From assembly GCF_037992945.1 (NCBI RefSeq), contig NZ_CP150304.1, positions 1,801,501 to 1,865,500 on the forward strand: 64,000 nt of DNA. The letters are read 5' to 3'. The notes below the pieces were generated by a model. The model was not told the origin of the DNA. It saw nothing but the letters and a program-made list of their open reading frames with translations, and made no database searches. Each line of letters opens with the position of its first letter. The first letter of the stretch is position 1. A program made the translations under genes and the position numbers. Origin of the DNA: Peribacillus sp. FSL E2-0218. GTDB taxonomy: Bacteria; Bacillota; Bacilli; Bacillales; DSM-1321. Shown piece after piece: positions 63,776-64,000 of the stretch.

Positions 63776-64000
63776 GAAAGTATCATTCCTTTTCTGAAGA
63801 CTTGATTCTGCAGGATATGCTAGTGGCCATTTTAATGTGCAAATGCCTAGTCGCTTTTTTGAAAATATACCTGCTTCGTTCGTGTCTTTAACCCATCGAG
63901 TGAAAGGTGGTTTAACTAAAAGGGTGAGGATTTTTTAATAGAAGCGGAAGGTCGATAAGTGGCGGGCAGGACCAATACTTGAAACTGTTAATCTGAATGT

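Overview
The window looks like chromosomal DNA of a spore-forming member of the Bacillaceae, most like Peribacillus or Bacillus simplex. This is inferred from the order miaB-ymcA-cotE-mutS-mutL, the spore coat gene, the AGGAGG-type ribosome binding sites, the frequent TTG and GTG starts and the moderately AT-rich composition. No tRNA, rRNA, CRISPR array or prophage was seen.

Layout. 1-7.26 kb is the conserved core: the end of miaB, ymcA (ricA), cotE, mutS and mutL. 7.3-11 kb is a decayed accessory patch: a truncated toxin-like gene with an intact small partner, a type I pantothenate kinase gene broken by one in-frame stop, and a GyrI-like domain protein. 11.2-17.2 kb holds a putative transporter with two overlapping M20 amidohydrolases, a membrane protein and a short-chain dehydrogenase. 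17.3-19.4 kb is bdhA with a divergent LysR regulator and a palindromic operator. 20.4-28.3 kb has a GntP-type permease, a TetR regulator and an unusual biotin-dependent carboxylase set (free-standing carboxyltransferase, biotin carrier, biotin carboxylase), followed by a beta-keto acid cleavage enzyme and a thioesterase.

28.4-33.4 kb is a complete 3-hydroxybenzoate/gentisate pathway under a divergent IclR regulator: FAH-family fumarylpyruvate hydrolase, DinB-fold probable maleylpyruvate isomerase, gentisate dioxygenase and 3-hydroxybenzoate 6-hydroxylase. 33.9-42.6 kb is a nine-gene operon of unknown substrate. It has two phosphotriesterase-like proteins (one without any metal ligand), a cysteine-less thiolase with a DUF35 partner, a CocE hydrolase, a metallo-beta-lactamase hydrolase, a CoA transferase and a GntR/UTRA regulator. 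42.8-52.5 kb continues the catabolic theme with an aromatic-acid symporter, a flavin monooxygenase, an HSL-type esterase, an MFS transporter, another MBL hydrolase, an EamA transporter and a third M20 amidohydrolase.

52.6-57.8 kb has a TRIC-type channel, a LysE exporter with an AraC regulator, a MaoC hydratase and an iron-regulated (two Fur boxes) operon of an IDEAL-domain protein, a flavodoxin and a Cas4/AddB-like Fe-S protein without obvious nuclease residues. 58.0-60.8 kb is vanY-vanS-vanR on the minus strand. 61.3-63.05 kb is an IS1182-family element that landed beside a bidirectional terminator and duplicated it. A cupin protein with a Q/P/Y-rich tail follows. Overall, the region after mutL behaves as an insertion zone loaded with catabolism of aromatic and other carboxylic acids, each module with its own local regulator.
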